Origin: Streptomyces sp. BHT-5-2
GTDB taxonomy: Bacteria > Actinomycetota > Actinomycetes > Streptomycetales > Streptomycetaceae
Direction of reading: 5' to 3'
NCBI RefSeq assembly: GCF_019774615.1
Contig: NZ_CP081496.1
Location: 496,001 to 560,000, forward strand
DNA length: 64,000 nt
Both the position numbers and the translations under genes were made by a program. Shown piece by piece: positions 17,091 to 26,406 of the stretch. Within the stretch, counting starts at the first letter, position 1. The number at the start of each line of letters is the position of its first letter. Below the pieces are notes generated by a model, which was not told the origin of the DNA, made no database searches, and saw nothing but the letters and a program-made list of their open reading frames with translations.

Positions 17091-19226
17091 GTGAAGTGGC
17101 AGAAGTTCCACACGCATCAGGAAGGCGAGAGCGACTGCGGGCCCGCGTGTGCGCGCAGCATTCTCCGCCGCCACGGAATCCTCGTCGACACGGCGATCCT
17201 CAGGGAGTCCATCGGCCTCGGCGAGGGCGGCTCCAGCCTGCTCGGCCTGAAGGAGACGCTGGCCGGCTACGGCGTCGACGCCGAGCTGCTCCGGCTCCGT
17301 GTCGACGAGCTGGCCCGGGCCGTGCGGCTGGCCGGGCCGGCGATCGTGCTCACCGACGACGGCTTCCGGCACTTCGTGGTCGTCCACGAGGTCACCGACC
17401 GGGGCGAGTTCGTGGTCGGCGACCCGCTCTTCTCCCGCGTCCGCCGGGTCTCGGCCGAGGAGCTGGCGGCGGTCTTCACCGGCGAGACCCTGGTCACGGA
17501 CACCCCCGCCACCCGGGGGCCGTCGCTGCGCGCCCGGGCGAAGGCCCTGCACGCGCCGCGCCTGCTGTGGGACGCGCTCCGGGAGAACCGGCGGGCGCTG
17601 ACGCTCATCCTGCTCGCCACCATCGTCGTCTCGCTGCTGGCGCTGGCCATCGGTCTCTTCGTCCAGGTGGCGGTGGACACCGTCGTACAGGACGGCAGCA
17701 TGGGCGCGCTGGCCGCGCTCTGCGGGGCGTTCATCGCGGTCGCGCTGGCCGCGGCCGGGCTCCAATACGGCCGCGGGCGCCTGGTGGTGACCCTCAGTCA
17801 GCTGTTGCAGCGCCGGCTCTCCAATCGCTACACGGAAAAGCTGCTGAATCTGTCGCCGGCGTTCTTCCGGACCCGTAGAACGGGCGACCTGGTCAGCCGG
17901 CTCGACGATGTGCAGGAAATACAGGGGCTGGTCACCACGACCAGTATCGGCGCCGCGATCGATGTCTTCGTGGTGCTCTCGGTCGGTCTCTACCTCCTCG
18001 CCACGAATGCGGTCCTCTTCCTCTTCCTCATACCGCCGGTCATTTTCAACGCGCTGAGTTCCTATCTGCTCTTCCCGGCCATCCGGGAATCCGCGGAAGA
18101 GGCCCTGCAGCGCGATGCCACTCTGAAATCGGAAGCCGTCAACCTCCTTCAGGGGCATGCCGAACTCGTCTCCTACGGCCGGCGCGACTACGCCCGGCGG
18201 CGGTTGACCTCGCTGCTCGACCGGCGTATCGACTCGGAAAAGCGGCTGGGCCGGCTGGAAAACCTCAACAGCGTCATCAAGGTCGTGAACCAGTCGGTGT
18301 TCACCATCGTGGTCACCTGGGTCGCGCTGCTCTACGTCCACCGCGGTGGACTCACCATCGGGCAGGTTTTCTCGTATCTGACCATGGCCGGCTACTTCCT
18401 CACGTCCATGGAGTCGATCGCCTCCCTCCAGATCACCCTGCAGCGCACCTCGGCGGCGCTCGGCCGCTACCGGGACATCGCGCTCCAGAAGGACGACCCC
18501 CGCCTGGCACTGGGCGGGCCCAGGAGCCCGGTCCCGGCCGGCCCCCTCGACCTCGTGGTCGACGCGCTGCGCGTCACGCACCCGGCCGCGCCGCGCCCGG
18601 CCGTCGACGGCCTGTCCCTGCGCGTCCCGGCCGGGCGGCGCGCGCTGATCCGCGGGAGCAACGGCTCGGGCAAGAGCACCCTGCTCACCGCCGTGGCCGG
18701 CCTCACCCCCGGCTACGAGGGAAGCATCACGCTCGGCGGCGCCGAGGTCTCGGACATGGCCGAGCCCACGCTGCGCCGCCATGTCCTCTACGTCCCCGAG
18801 GCCCCCACCGTGCTCGCCGCGTCCGTGCGCGAGAACCTCACGCTCGGCGTGGCGCGGCCGGAGGAGGAGATCCGGGAAGCCTGCCGCACCGCCCGCTTCC
18901 TCCAGGTCGTGGACGCCTTCCCGGACGGGCTGGACCAGCCGCTGCGCGAGGGCGGCACCGGCCTGTCCCGGGGGCAGTTGCAGCGCCTCTCGCTGGCCCG
19001 CGCGCTGCTGCTCGCCCCGCGCGTCTACCTCTTCGACGAGAGCTTCAGCGGCATCGACCGGGAGACCTTCCGGGAGATCTGGGCCGATCTGGCCGCGCTC
19101 GACGCGACCAAGCTCGTCGTCGCCCACGGGGACGTCCGGGGCGCGGAGTTCGACCTCGCCTTCTGCCTGGACGAGGCCCCCTCGTCACCGCCCCGTACGG
19201 ACGTCCCCGAGAAAGCCCTCACATGA
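17091..19226 (+). CDS. Peptidase-containing ABC transporter (C39 peptidase, exporter and ATPase)
   Basis: A 711-residue PCAT that removes the leader and exports the peptide. The N-terminal C39 cysteine protease domain (1-130) has oxyanion Gln10, nucleophile Cys16 in 'SDCGPACARSILRRHG', His94 in 'RHFVVVHEV' and Asp111 in 'VVGDPLF': the full catalytic set. The exporter membrane domain with six helices spans about 160-440. The ATPase has Walker A 'GSNGSGKST' (about 522), signature 'LSRGQLQR' and Walker B 'VYLFDES'. The signature carries R instead of the usual second G (LSGGQ). Starts at GTG after CGGGAG. Organisation equals SunT of the sublancin cluster. Its stop overlaps the glycosyltransferase start. 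Confidence 0.93.
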   Translation: MKWQKFHTHQEGESDCGPACARSILRRHGILVDTAILRESIGLGEGGSSLLGLKETLAGYGVDAELLRLRVDELARAVRLAGPAIVLTDDGFRHFVVVHEVTDRGEFVVGDPLFSRVRRVSAEELAAVFTGETLVTDTPATRGPSLRARAKALHAPRLLWDALRENRRALTLILLATIVVSLLALAIGLFVQVAVDTVVQDGSMGALAALCGAFIAVALAAAGLQYGRGRLVVTLSQLLQRRLSNRYTEKLLNLSPAFFRTRRTGDLVSRLDDVQEIQGLVTTTSIGAAIDVFVVLSVGLYLLATNAVLFLFLIPPVIFNALSSYLLFPAIRESAEEALQRDATLKSEAVNLLQGHAELVSYGRRDYARRRLTSLLDRRIDSEKRLGRLENLNSVIKVVNQSVFTIVVTWVALLYVHRGGLTIGQVFSYLTMAGYFLTSMESIASLQITLQRTSAALGRYRDIALQKDDPRLALGGPRSPVPAGPLDLVVDALRVTHPAAPRPAVDGLSLRVPAGRRALIRGSNGSGKSTLLTAVAGLTPGYEGSITLGGAEVSDMAEPTLRRHVLYVPEAPTVLAASVRENLTLGVARPEEEIREACRTARFLQVVDAFPDGLDQPLREGGTGLSRGQLQRLSLARALLLAPRVYLFDESFSGIDRETFREIWADLAALDATKLVVAHGDVRGAEFDLAFCLDEAPSSPPRTDVPEKALT

Positions 19227-20527
19227 ACCTCTCCGACCTGCTGCGGCACGCCGCCGCCGATCCCACCGCGCCGCTCCTCGCGGACCTGCGCCTGATCGCC
19301 GCGGTGAGCCCGGACCTCGCCGCGGCGCCGCTGGCCGCCGCCGGCGCCGGGGAGCTGGTCGACGGCTACGCCCGCACCCCCGTCCCCACCGTCACCGGCG
19401 CGGTGCTCGCCCGGGACGAGGCCGGGCTCGTCGAGGCGTGCGTGGCCGCGCTCACCGAGGACGCCGACCGCGTCCTGCTGGTCGACTCCGGCTCCACGGA
19501 CGACACCGTGCGCCGTGCCGAGGCGGCGCACCCGCGCGTGCGGACCGTCGAGGCGCCCTGGTGCGACGACTTCGCGCACCACCGCAACCTCGCCCTGCGC
19601 GAGGTCGCGGCGGGCTGGGTGATGTTCGTCGACGCCGACGAGGTGCTGTGCGCGGAGCACGCCGGGCACCTGCGCCGGGTGCTCCGGGCGCTGGACCACG
19701 TCCTGCCGGACACCGACCTCGTGGTCTGCCCCACCGTCGTGGACACCGACGGCACCGTCTACACCGAGAACCGCCGCATCCTCCGGGCGACGACGTCCCT
19801 GTCGTTCCGGGGCCGCGTCCACGAGCGCCCCTACGACGCGGCGGGCGGCAACCCGCCCCGCGTCTATGTGCCGCTGCGCCTGGACCACTCCGGCTACACC
19901 CCGCAGGAGATCGCCCGCAAGCAGAAGCACCGGCGCAACGGGCACCTGCTGGCGCTGGCCCGCCGGGACGAGCCCGACAACCCCAAGTGGGTCTACCACG
20001 CGATCCGCGACACCCTGGACCCGGCGGCGGCCGCCCCGGACGTCCTGCGGGAGCGCTTCGCGGAACTGGCCGGCGCCGTGGAGGCGCTGCCGCCCACCGC
20101 CGCCGACTACGTGAGCGAGCGCCGGCACGACTCCTGGGTGCTGCTGTGCGAGCTGGCGCTGGGGTTCGGCGGGGCCGAGGAGATCCTGCACTGGTCCGGG
20201 CGGCTGGAGGAGGTCGGCGGCCGGGTGGAGGCGGCCTACTTCCGCGGGGTGCTGGAGACCAGCCGGCTGCTGTCCCGGCTCTCCGCGCTCGCCGAGCAGC
20301 TCGGCGGGGCCGAGCGGTGGGAGACGCCGGACAACCGCGCCCTGCTGGGCCGGCTGTTCGAGGTGCAGGCCACGGCCGCGCTGGCCAGCGGCCGCTACGA
20401 ACTCGTCGAGCCGGCCTGCCGGAAGGCCGCGGACCGCGGCGCCGGCCGGGGCCTGGCCGACGACCTCGGTGGGCTGCGGCAGCTGCTGTCCCGACTGGAC
20501 GGGGCCGGCGGCGCCGGGGAGGCGTAG
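19223..20527 (+). CDS. Family 2 glycosyltransferase, candidate peptide S/O-glycosyltransferase
   Basis: A 434-residue GT-A fold enzyme starting within the transporter stop (ATGA overlap). The nucleotide-sugar domain (about 55-240) has 'VTGAVLARDEA', 'VLLVDSGSTDDT' (88-95), 'APWCDDFAHHRNLAL' and the metal-binding DXD motif 'FVDADE' (137-140). W-x-DDF-xx-RN followed by the DXD motif is the pattern of SunS-like glycosyltransferases that glycosylate Cys or Ser of glycocins. The C-terminal half (about 250-434) is helical and repeat-like, where SunS has its peptide-binding/dimerisation TPR region. Tight coupling to the PCAT supports action on the precursor peptide. Sugar donor unknown. Confidence 0.85.
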   Translation: MNLSDLLRHAAADPTAPLLADLRLIAAVSPDLAAAPLAAAGAGELVDGYARTPVPTVTGAVLARDEAGLVEACVAALTEDADRVLLVDSGSTDDTVRRAEAAHPRVRTVEAPWCDDFAHHRNLALREVAAGWVMFVDADEVLCAEHAGHLRRVLRALDHVLPDTDLVVCPTVVDTDGTVYTENRRILRATTSLSFRGRVHERPYDAAGGNPPRVYVPLRLDHSGYTPQEIARKQKHRRNGHLLALARRDEPDNPKWVYHAIRDTLDPAAAAPDVLRERFAELAGAVEALPPTAADYVSERRHDSWVLLCELALGFGGAEEILHWSGRLEEVGGRVEAAYFRGVLETSRLLSRLSALAEQLGGAERWETPDNRALLGRLFEVQATAALASGRYELVEPACRKAADRGAGRGLADDLGGLRQLLSRLDGAGGAGEA

Positions 20528-20545
20528 GCGCCGGCGGCCCGGCGC

Positions 20546-21298
20546 TCAGACCTCGTAGACCGCGCCGGCCTTGGCGACCTCGACCGGCCCGTCGTAGACC
20601 TTCTGGGCGTCGCGGACGCTGATGTCCGGGTCGGTCCACGGCGGGATGTGGGTCAGCACCAGCCGGCCGGCGCCGGCCCGCCGGGCGTGCTCGCCGGCCT
20701 CCCGGCCGTTGAGGTGGAGGTCCGGGATGTCCTCCTTGCCGTGGGTGAAGGACGCCTCGCACAGGAAGAGGTCGGCGCCCTCGGCGAGCCGGTCCAGCGC
20801 CGCGCAGGGCCCGGTGTCGCCGGAGTACGTCAGGGTGCGGCCGCCGTGCTCGATGCGGAAGCCGTACGCCTCGACGGGGTGGCTGACCAGCTCGGTGCGG
20901 ACGGTGAACGGGCCGATGGTGGTGGTGCCGGGGGTGAGCGTGCGGAAGTCGAAGACCTCGCTCATCGCCGCCTCGTGCGGCAGGTCGGCGTGCGCGGCGG
21001 TCAGCCGGCGCTCGGTACCGGCCGGGCCGTGGACCGGCATCGGCGCGCAACGGCCGCCGTCCGGGCGGTAGTAGCGGACGACGAAGTAGCCGCACAGGTC
21101 GATGCAGTGATCGGCGTGCAGATGCGACAGCAGCACGGCGTCCAGGTCGTAGAGACCGCAGTGGCGCTGCAGCTCGCCGAGGGCGCCGTTGCCCATGTCG
21201 AGGAGCAGCCTGAAGCCGTCGGCCTCCAGGAGGTAGCTCGAACAGGCCGATTCCACGGAGGGGAACGACCCCGAGCATCCGACGACGGTGAGCTTCAT
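20546..21298 (-). CDS. MBL-fold metallo-hydrolase (RNase Z / cyclic phosphodiesterase-like)
   Basis: A 250-residue metallo-beta-lactamase fold protein. 'LSHLHADHCID' carries the HxHxDH metal motif. 'MKLTVVGCSGSFP' is the opening strand, 'LLLDMGNGALGELQ' the next, 'TYSGDTGPCAAL' supplies the bridging Asp and 'LVLTHIPPW' the last metal His. These features place it in the RNase Z/phosphodiesterase-like subgroup. It is the last gene of the strand downstream of cysM, but 380 bases and a terminator separate them, so it is probably transcribed alone. Substrate unknown. ATG 21298 has GGAGG about 11 bases upstream. Confidence 0.88.
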   Translation of the reverse strand: MKLTVVGCSGSFPSVESACSSYLLEADGFRLLLDMGNGALGELQRHCGLYDLDAVLLSHLHADHCIDLCGYFVVRYYRPDGGRCAPMPVHGPAGTERRLTAAHADLPHEAAMSEVFDFRTLTPGTTTIGPFTVRTELVSHPVEAYGFRIEHGGRTLTYSGDTGPCAALDRLAEGADLFLCEASFTHGKEDIPDLHLNGREAGEHARRAGAGRLVLTHIPPWTDPDISVRDAQKVYDGPVEVAKAGAVYEV

Positions 21299-21318
21299 GC
21301 GGGCGTGAACCTCCATGG

Positions 21319-21377
21319 GCTGGGGGCACTCCCCCAGCTGACGTTGGGGGCACCCCCACCCGCGGTAGCTGGGGGAG
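21319..21377. repeat. Composite palindromic intergenic repeat
   Basis: Nested inverted repeats: GCTGGGGG..CCCCCAGC at 21319-21338, TGGGGGCACCCCCA-type hairpin at 21345-21358, and an 11-bp outer pair CTCCCCCAGCT / AGCTGGGGGAG at 21329-21339 and 21367-21377. Elements of this sequence style recur between genes in many Streptomyces genomes (recollection); only this copy is seen here. Confidence 0.7.
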
Positions 21378-21626
21378 GGCGGCGGCCGGCGGTGCCGAAA
21401 CGGGCGGTCCCGACGGTGCTGTGCGGGCTGCTGCCGGGTCCTTGGCGGTCGGTGCGGTGCCCACGAGCGTAAGGCGCAAAAGGGCGTGAGGCGCCTTTGG
21501 TGGGGCGAGCTGTGGGCGGAATCACCAGTCCGGGTGGGGGTTCGGCGGGCCGCCGCGCGCCGGCTTCCGGTGGGCGGAAGTCCCGGGGTGCCGGCCGCGC
21601 GGCGGGACCGGCGGCGGGCGGTGCGC

Positions 21627-21665
21627 GAAGGGGTGGCCGCGGCGGACGCCGGCGGCCACCCCTTC
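21627..21665 (-). terminator. Terminator downstream of cysM
   Basis: Perfect 14-bp stem (GAAGGGGTGGCCGC and complement) with an 11-base loop, 14 bases beyond the cysM stop on the minus strand. Confidence 0.8.
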
Positions 21666-21679
21666 GGGTCGCGGGGCCT

Positions 21680-22636
<957 letters not shown>

Positions 22637-22918
22637 TCAGACCCTTCCGCCGGCCACGGCGGGCAGGATCGTGACGCTGTCGCCGTCGCCGAGTTCGGTG
22701 CCGATGCCGGCGAGGAAGCGCACGTCCTCGTCGTTGAGGTAGACGTTCACGAAGCGGCGCAGCTCCCCGGCGTCGTCGACCAGGCGGGCGCGGATGCCGG
22801 CGTGCCGGCCGTCCAGGTCCTTGAAGAGTGCGTCGAGCGTGGCCCCGCTGCCCTCGACGGCCTTCCGGCCGTCGGTGTAGCTGCGCAGGATGGTCGGGAT
22901 GCGGACCTCGATGGCCAT
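22637..22918 (-). CDS. cysO: Sulfur-carrier protein CysO (ThiS/MoaD fold)
   Basis: Ubiquitin-like sulfur carrier of 93 residues. 'IPTILRSYTDGRKAVEGSG', 'HRF/RRFVNVYLNDEDVRFLAG' and 'DGDSVTILPAVAGG' align with M. tuberculosis CysO, which ends at the Gly-Gly that becomes a thiocarboxylate. Here two extra residues, Arg92 and Val93, follow Gly91, so the tail must be trimmed before activation; the Mec metalloprotease is the obvious candidate. ATG 22918 has GGAG 6 bases upstream and cysM follows after 6 bases. A Cys-rich leader peptide gene precedes it. Confidence 0.94.
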   Translation of the reverse strand: MAIEVRIPTILRSYTDGRKAVEGSGATLDALFKDLDGRHAGIRARLVDDAGELRRFVNVYLNDEDVRFLAGIGTELGDGDSVTILPAVAGGRV

Positions 22919-23075
22919 GGGAGTGCTCCTGTCGGAGTTCGGGGTGCGGTGGCGGGTGCGGTGTGCGGGCGGTGCGGGCGGGTGTGCGCGGTGCACCGCG
23001 GCGGTGTGCGGGCGGTGCGGTGCGCACCGGGCGCGGGCCCGCGGGGGCGCGGCGCGGCGCCGCGGCAGGCGGTGG

Positions 23076-23258
23076 TCAGCTCGCGGCGCAGCGCGGACAG
23101 ATGGCGCTGGAGAGGCGGCAGAGGTCGACGTGCAGTCGGGCGGCTCCGCAGCCGAAGGCGCCCAGGAGGGCGGATGCGGAGCGACGCACGGCGAGCGGGG
23201 CGTGCGCCTGCACACCCGGCCTCCGCTCGCTCGTTCCGCACACGACACGCTCAACCAT
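23076..23258 (-). CDS. Cys-containing leader peptide upstream of cysO (putative attenuator ORF)
   Basis: A short frame of up to 60 residues ending 'LHVDLCRLSSAICPRCAAS'. The HVDLCR..AxC block is the signature of the putative leader peptides found before sulfur-metabolism genes in actinobacteria, where stalling at Cys codons senses cysteine shortage. Three Cys codons fall within the last 14 codons. The 157 bases between it and cysO are very GC-rich and full of inverted repeats, suitable for attenuation. No ribosome binding site precedes the ATG at 23258, but a -10 hexamer sits 6 bases upstream, suggesting a leaderless transcript. Shorter in-frame starts are possible. Confidence 0.7.
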   Translation of the reverse strand: MVERVVCGTSERRPGVQAHAPLAVRRSASALLGAFGCGAARLHVDLCRLSSAICPRCAAS

Positions 23259-23264
23259 GCGGTC

Positions 23265-23270
23265 ATCGTA
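23265..23270 (-). promoter_or_regulatory. Putative -10 element of the leader/cysO/cysM transcript
   Basis: TACGAT on the minus strand, followed by GACCGC and then ATG of the leader peptide. With 6 bases between hexamer and ATG, transcription would start at the A of the start codon, the standard leaderless layout. No clear -35 was seen. Confidence 0.5.
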
Positions 23271-23355
23271 TCGATTCCCGGTCCGGCTTCTGGAAGCCCG
23301 TCTCAGGATGCGGTCGACCGCTGTACGACAGGTGGGACGCGGGGCCGGTGCCGTT

Positions 23356-23408
23356 CTCCGTACGTGCCGCGACCGGGGGCGAACGCCCAGGTCACGGCAC
23401 GTACGGAG
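23356..23408 (-). terminator. Terminator between mec and the cysO leader
   Basis: Arms of 19 bases (CTCCGTACGTGCCGCGACC, 23356-23374; 23390-23408) with a single wobble pair and an inner GGGCGAACGCCC hairpin. It ends mec transcription 35 bases after its stop and separates mec from the cysO unit. Confidence 0.85.
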
Positions 23409-23442
23409 AGCGACGGGGCTCCGGTATGGGGTGGCCCACGCC

Positions 23443-23868
23443 TCAGACTTGGCTCTCGACTATCCGGACCTCTTCCTCGGTGACCTCGCCGTCCACGATG
23501 CGGAACGAGCGGAACTGGAAGGGGCCGGCGTCGTCGGTGTCGGCGGTGGAGACCAGGACGTAGTGCGCGCCGGGCTCGTTGGCGTAGGAGATGTCGGTGC
23601 GCGAGGGGTACGCCTCGGTGGCGGTGTGCGAGTGGTAGATGATGACCGGTTCCTCGTCCCGGTCGTCCATCTCGCGGTAGAGCCTGAGCAGGTCGGCGGA
23701 GTCGAACTCGTAGAAGGTGGGCGAGCGGGCGGCGTTGAGCATCGGGACGAACCGCTCGGGGCGGCCGCTGCCGGCCGGGCCCGCGACCACGCCGCACGCC
23801 TCGTCGGGGTGGTCCTGCCGGGCGTGCGCGACGATCTGGTCGTGGAGGGCCTTGGTGAGGGTCAGCAT
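23443..23868 (-). CDS. mec: Mec metalloprotease (JAMM/MPN domain), CysO-processing
   Basis: Zinc JAMM peptidase of 141 residues. Catalytic Glu23 is in 'DEACGVVAG' and the metal site is H79-S-H81-x7-S89-x-x-D92 in 'YHSHTATEAYPSRTD', the complete JAMM motif. In M. tuberculosis Mec releases cysteine from the CysO-cysteine adduct made by CysM. Here it may also remove the two-residue tail of CysO. It precedes the cysO-cysM unit on the same strand but is separated by a terminator, so expression is independent. Confidence 0.93.
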   Translation of the reverse strand: MLTLTKALHDQIVAHARQDHPDEACGVVAGPAGSGRPERFVPMLNAARSPTFYEFDSADLLRLYREMDDRDEEPVIIYHSHTATEAYPSRTDISYANEPGAHYVLVSTADTDDAGPFQFRSFRIVDGEVTEEEVRIVESQV

Positions 23869-23938
23869 GCGGCCAAGGATAAGAGGCGCGCGAAGCGCTC
23901 GGTTGAGGGTGGTGGCGGGCGACGGGCGGGCAGACAGC

Positions 23939-23976
23939 GGGCCCGCGCTGTACCGAAGAGTGGTACGCGCGGGCCC
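23939..23976. terminator. Hairpin terminator downstream of the amino acid permease
   Basis: GGGCCCGCGC-T-GTACC pairs with GGTACGCGCGGGCCC (15 bp, one bulge) around a short loop, between the permease stop and the mec start on the minus strand. Confidence 0.75.
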
Positions 23977-24021
23977 GCATGCTGGACGGCCGGTGGTTTC
24001 CGGCCGGTTCTCCGTGGGATG

Positions 24022-25470
24022 TCAGCCCTTCTCGGCCGGCTCCGTGGACGCGCCGTTGAGCTGGGCGGCGTCCCGGCGCTTGATCGCCAGGTAGCCGACG
24101 CCCATGATGACGGCCCACAGGGGGGCCGCGTAGAGCGAGATCCGGGTGTCGGGGTCGACGCCCATCATCACGATCACCATGGCGATGAAGGCCAGCGCGA
24201 AGATCGAGGTGTACGGGGCGCCGGGGGCCTTGAAGTCGGACTGCGGCAGCTCGCCGCGGTCGGCCTTGGCCCGGTAGCGCAGGTGGGAGAGGAGGATGAC
24301 GATCCAGGCCCACATGCCGGAGATGGTGGCGAAGGAGACGACGTAGTTGAACGCGTCGCCCGGCCACTGGTAGTTGATGTAGACGCCGAACAGCATCAGC
24401 GCGACCGAGATGCCGGTGCCCCGGGTGGGCAGGCCGTTCTTGCTGAGCTTGGTGAAGAACTTCGGGCCCTGGCCGTTGAGCGCGAGGTCGCGCAGCATCC
24501 GGCCGGTGGAGTACATCCCGGAGTTGGCCGAGGACAGCGCGGCGGTCAGCACGACGAAGTTGACGATGCCCGCGCCGGCCGGCAGGCCGATCTGCTGGAA
24601 GGCGGCGACGAAGGGGCTGACGCCCGGCTTGAAGACCGTCCAGCTGACGACGGACAGGATGATGATGAGCGCACCGATGTAGAAGAGGCCGATCCGCCAC
24701 GGCACGGTGTTGATCGCCTTGGGCAGGACCTTCTTCGGGTTGCTCGCCTCGCCCGCGGTGACGCCGACGAGTTCGACGGCGAGGAAGGCGAACATCACGA
24801 TCTGCAGGGTCATCAGCGTGCCGCCGATGCCCTTGGGGAAGAAGCCGCCGTGCGACCAGAGCAGGGTGAACGAGGCAGTGTCCCCGGCCTTGGAGAAGCC
24901 GAGGGTGATGACGCCCAGGCCGATCAGGATCATGCCCATGATCGCGGTGACCTTGACCATCGAGAACCAGAACTCCAGTTCACCGAAGATCTTCACCGAG
25001 ATCAGGTTGATGCCGAAGAGCGCGACGGTGAAGACCAGCGCCGAGACCCATTGCGGTATGCCCTCGTTCCAGTACTGGACATAGGTGGCCGCGGCGGTCA
25101 CTTCGGTGATGCCGGTGACGACCCAGAAGAGCCAGTACGTCCAGCCCGTGACGAAGCCGATGAACGGGCCGAGGAACTCCCGGCCGTACTCGGAGAACGA
25201 GCCGGAAACGGGCCGGTACATGAGCAGTTCGCCCAGGGCCCGCATGATGAGGAAGATGACCAGACCGACGATGGCATACGCCAGGATGATGCTCGGTCCG
25301 GCCTTGGAAATGGCCTTGCCCGCTCCGAGGAACAGACCGGTACCGATGGCGCCACCAATGGCGATCATCTGGATCTGGCGATTGCCCAGACCCCGCTGAT
25401 AGCCCTCTTCAGGGGCCTCGCCGGCGGCCTCGTTGCCGTCGCGATTCTTGTCGACCTGCACAGAGGTCAT
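24022..25470 (-). CDS. Amino acid permease (APC superfamily)
   Basis: Twelve-helix amino acid transporter of 482 residues. 'GLGNRQIQMIAIGGAIGTGLFLGAG' in helix 1 is the AAT-family signature with the unwound GAIGTG substrate site; 'ELLMYRPVSGSFSEYGREFLGPFIGFVTGWTYW' follows. It resembles the proton-coupled permeases for aromatic, basic or neutral amino acids (AroP/GabP/CycA group); I cannot assign the substrate. Start at ATG 25470 (TSVQVDK) is preferred, with AAAGG about 9 bases upstream; ATG 25491 is in frame. Confidence 0.93.
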   Translation of the reverse strand: MTSVQVDKNRDGNEAAGEAPEEGYQRGLGNRQIQMIAIGGAIGTGLFLGAGKAISKAGPSIILAYAIVGLVIFLIMRALGELLMYRPVSGSFSEYGREFLGPFIGFVTGWTYWLFWVVTGITEVTAAATYVQYWNEGIPQWVSALVFTVALFGINLISVKIFGELEFWFSMVKVTAIMGMILIGLGVITLGFSKAGDTASFTLLWSHGGFFPKGIGGTLMTLQIVMFAFLAVELVGVTAGEASNPKKVLPKAINTVPWRIGLFYIGALIIILSVVSWTVFKPGVSPFVAAFQQIGLPAGAGIVNFVVLTAALSSANSGMYSTGRMLRDLALNGQGPKFFTKLSKNGLPTRGTGISVALMLFGVYINYQWPGDAFNYVVSFATISGMWAWIVILLSHLRYRAKADRGELPQSDFKAPGAPYTSIFALAFIAMVIVMMGVDPDTRISLYAAPLWAVIMGVGYLAIKRRDAAQLNGASTEPAEKG

Positions 25471-25818
25471 GAGTGGTGCGCCTTTCTCCATACCGATCCG
25501 GTTCTTCCCGGATCGGGTCCCGATCCCCCCGGATGGAGTCCTGCACGCCGACGGTCGGCCGGCTCAGCGCTCCCGCAGTGACAGGGGTGGCGTCACTGAC
25601 GGCAGGTCGAGAACTTTTATCACGGCTCACCGGAAACCGACCAGGGAGGATGCGAATTGCCGCGCAGGAAAAACAGGACAAAGGGCGAAATACGCAACAG
25701 AGCACACGGGTGTGGTAACGCGATCGTTATCCGGATTTGAGCCTCCGCTGAGCGAACGCGGAAGGGGCCGGGCGAGCCCGCGCCGGTTCCGCGCCGGAGC
25801 CGCCCGCCGGCCCCGTGA
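25471..25818. other. Intergenic region upstream of the amino acid permease
   Basis: About 350 bases. The AT-richer part (25600-25740) should hold the permease promoter. An imperfect inverted repeat with TGACAGGGGTGGCGTCACTGAC lies at 25578-25600. No known riboswitch could be matched. Confidence 0.4.
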
Positions 25819-26406
25819 TCAGCCGGTCAGCGCCTCGACGAGCGTCTCCTGGAGGCCGCCGAGCCAGAAGTACGCCAGCACCATCGGCTTGCGCGGATCG
25901 CTGTCCGGCAGCCGCAGCAGCTCCCCGCCGTCCTCCTCGTCGGTGACCTCCAGCCGGGTGCCGATGGCGAGCCGGAGGTCGTTGAGCGCGCCCAGCCACT
26001 GCCGGCACTCGTCCGGCTTGAGCCGCAGCACCGCGCCGCCGCTCTCCGCCGTCAGCGCGTCCAGTGCGCGCACCAGCGCCAGGGCGTCCTCGCGCTTGCG
26101 GGCCCGCAGGTCGTTCTCGGTGTAGCGGCGGAACTCCGCGGCGGCGGCGCGCACATCGTCGTCCGGTACGAGGTCGGGGCCGCCGTAGGCGTCGGGGAAG
26201 AGCCGGGCGAGCACCGGGTCGGACGGCGGCTCACTGGGGCCCTCGGCGAACAGCGCGGCCAGCGGGTCGTCCCCGCCGGCGGGCTCGTCGCCCGGGCCGA
26301 TCAGCTCCAGCAGCTGGACGGCCAGGCTGCGCAGGATGGAGATCTCGACCTCGTCGAGCGGGGCGGCGGCGCCGCCGCCGGGCAGCGGTTCGAACTGGCC
26401 GGTCAT
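25819..26406 (-). CDS. DUF2017 family protein
   Basis: A 195-residue soluble protein of the actinobacterial DUF2017 family, recognised from its place directly after clpS and the block '[21 protein letters not shown]' near the start. '[24 protein letters not shown]' ends it. Acidic throughout. The ATG overlaps the clpS stop (ATGA), so translation is coupled and a role linked to ClpS/Clp proteolysis is plausible but unproven. Confidence 0.85.
   Translation of the reverse strand: MTGQFEPLPGGGAAAPLDEVEISILRSLAVQLLELIGPGDEPAGGDDPLAALFAEGPSEPPSDPVLARLFPDAYGGPDLVPDDDVRAAAAEFRRYTENDLRARKREDALALVRALDALTAESGGAVLRLKPDECRQWLGALNDLRLAIGTRLEVTDEEDGGELLRLPDSDPRKPMVLAYFWLGGLQETLVEALTG

Noticed and set aside
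25471..25818. Possible riboswitch in the leader of the amino acid permease
   Set aside because: I could not align the inverted repeats there with a known glycine, lysine or c-di-AMP class; reported only as an intergenic region.
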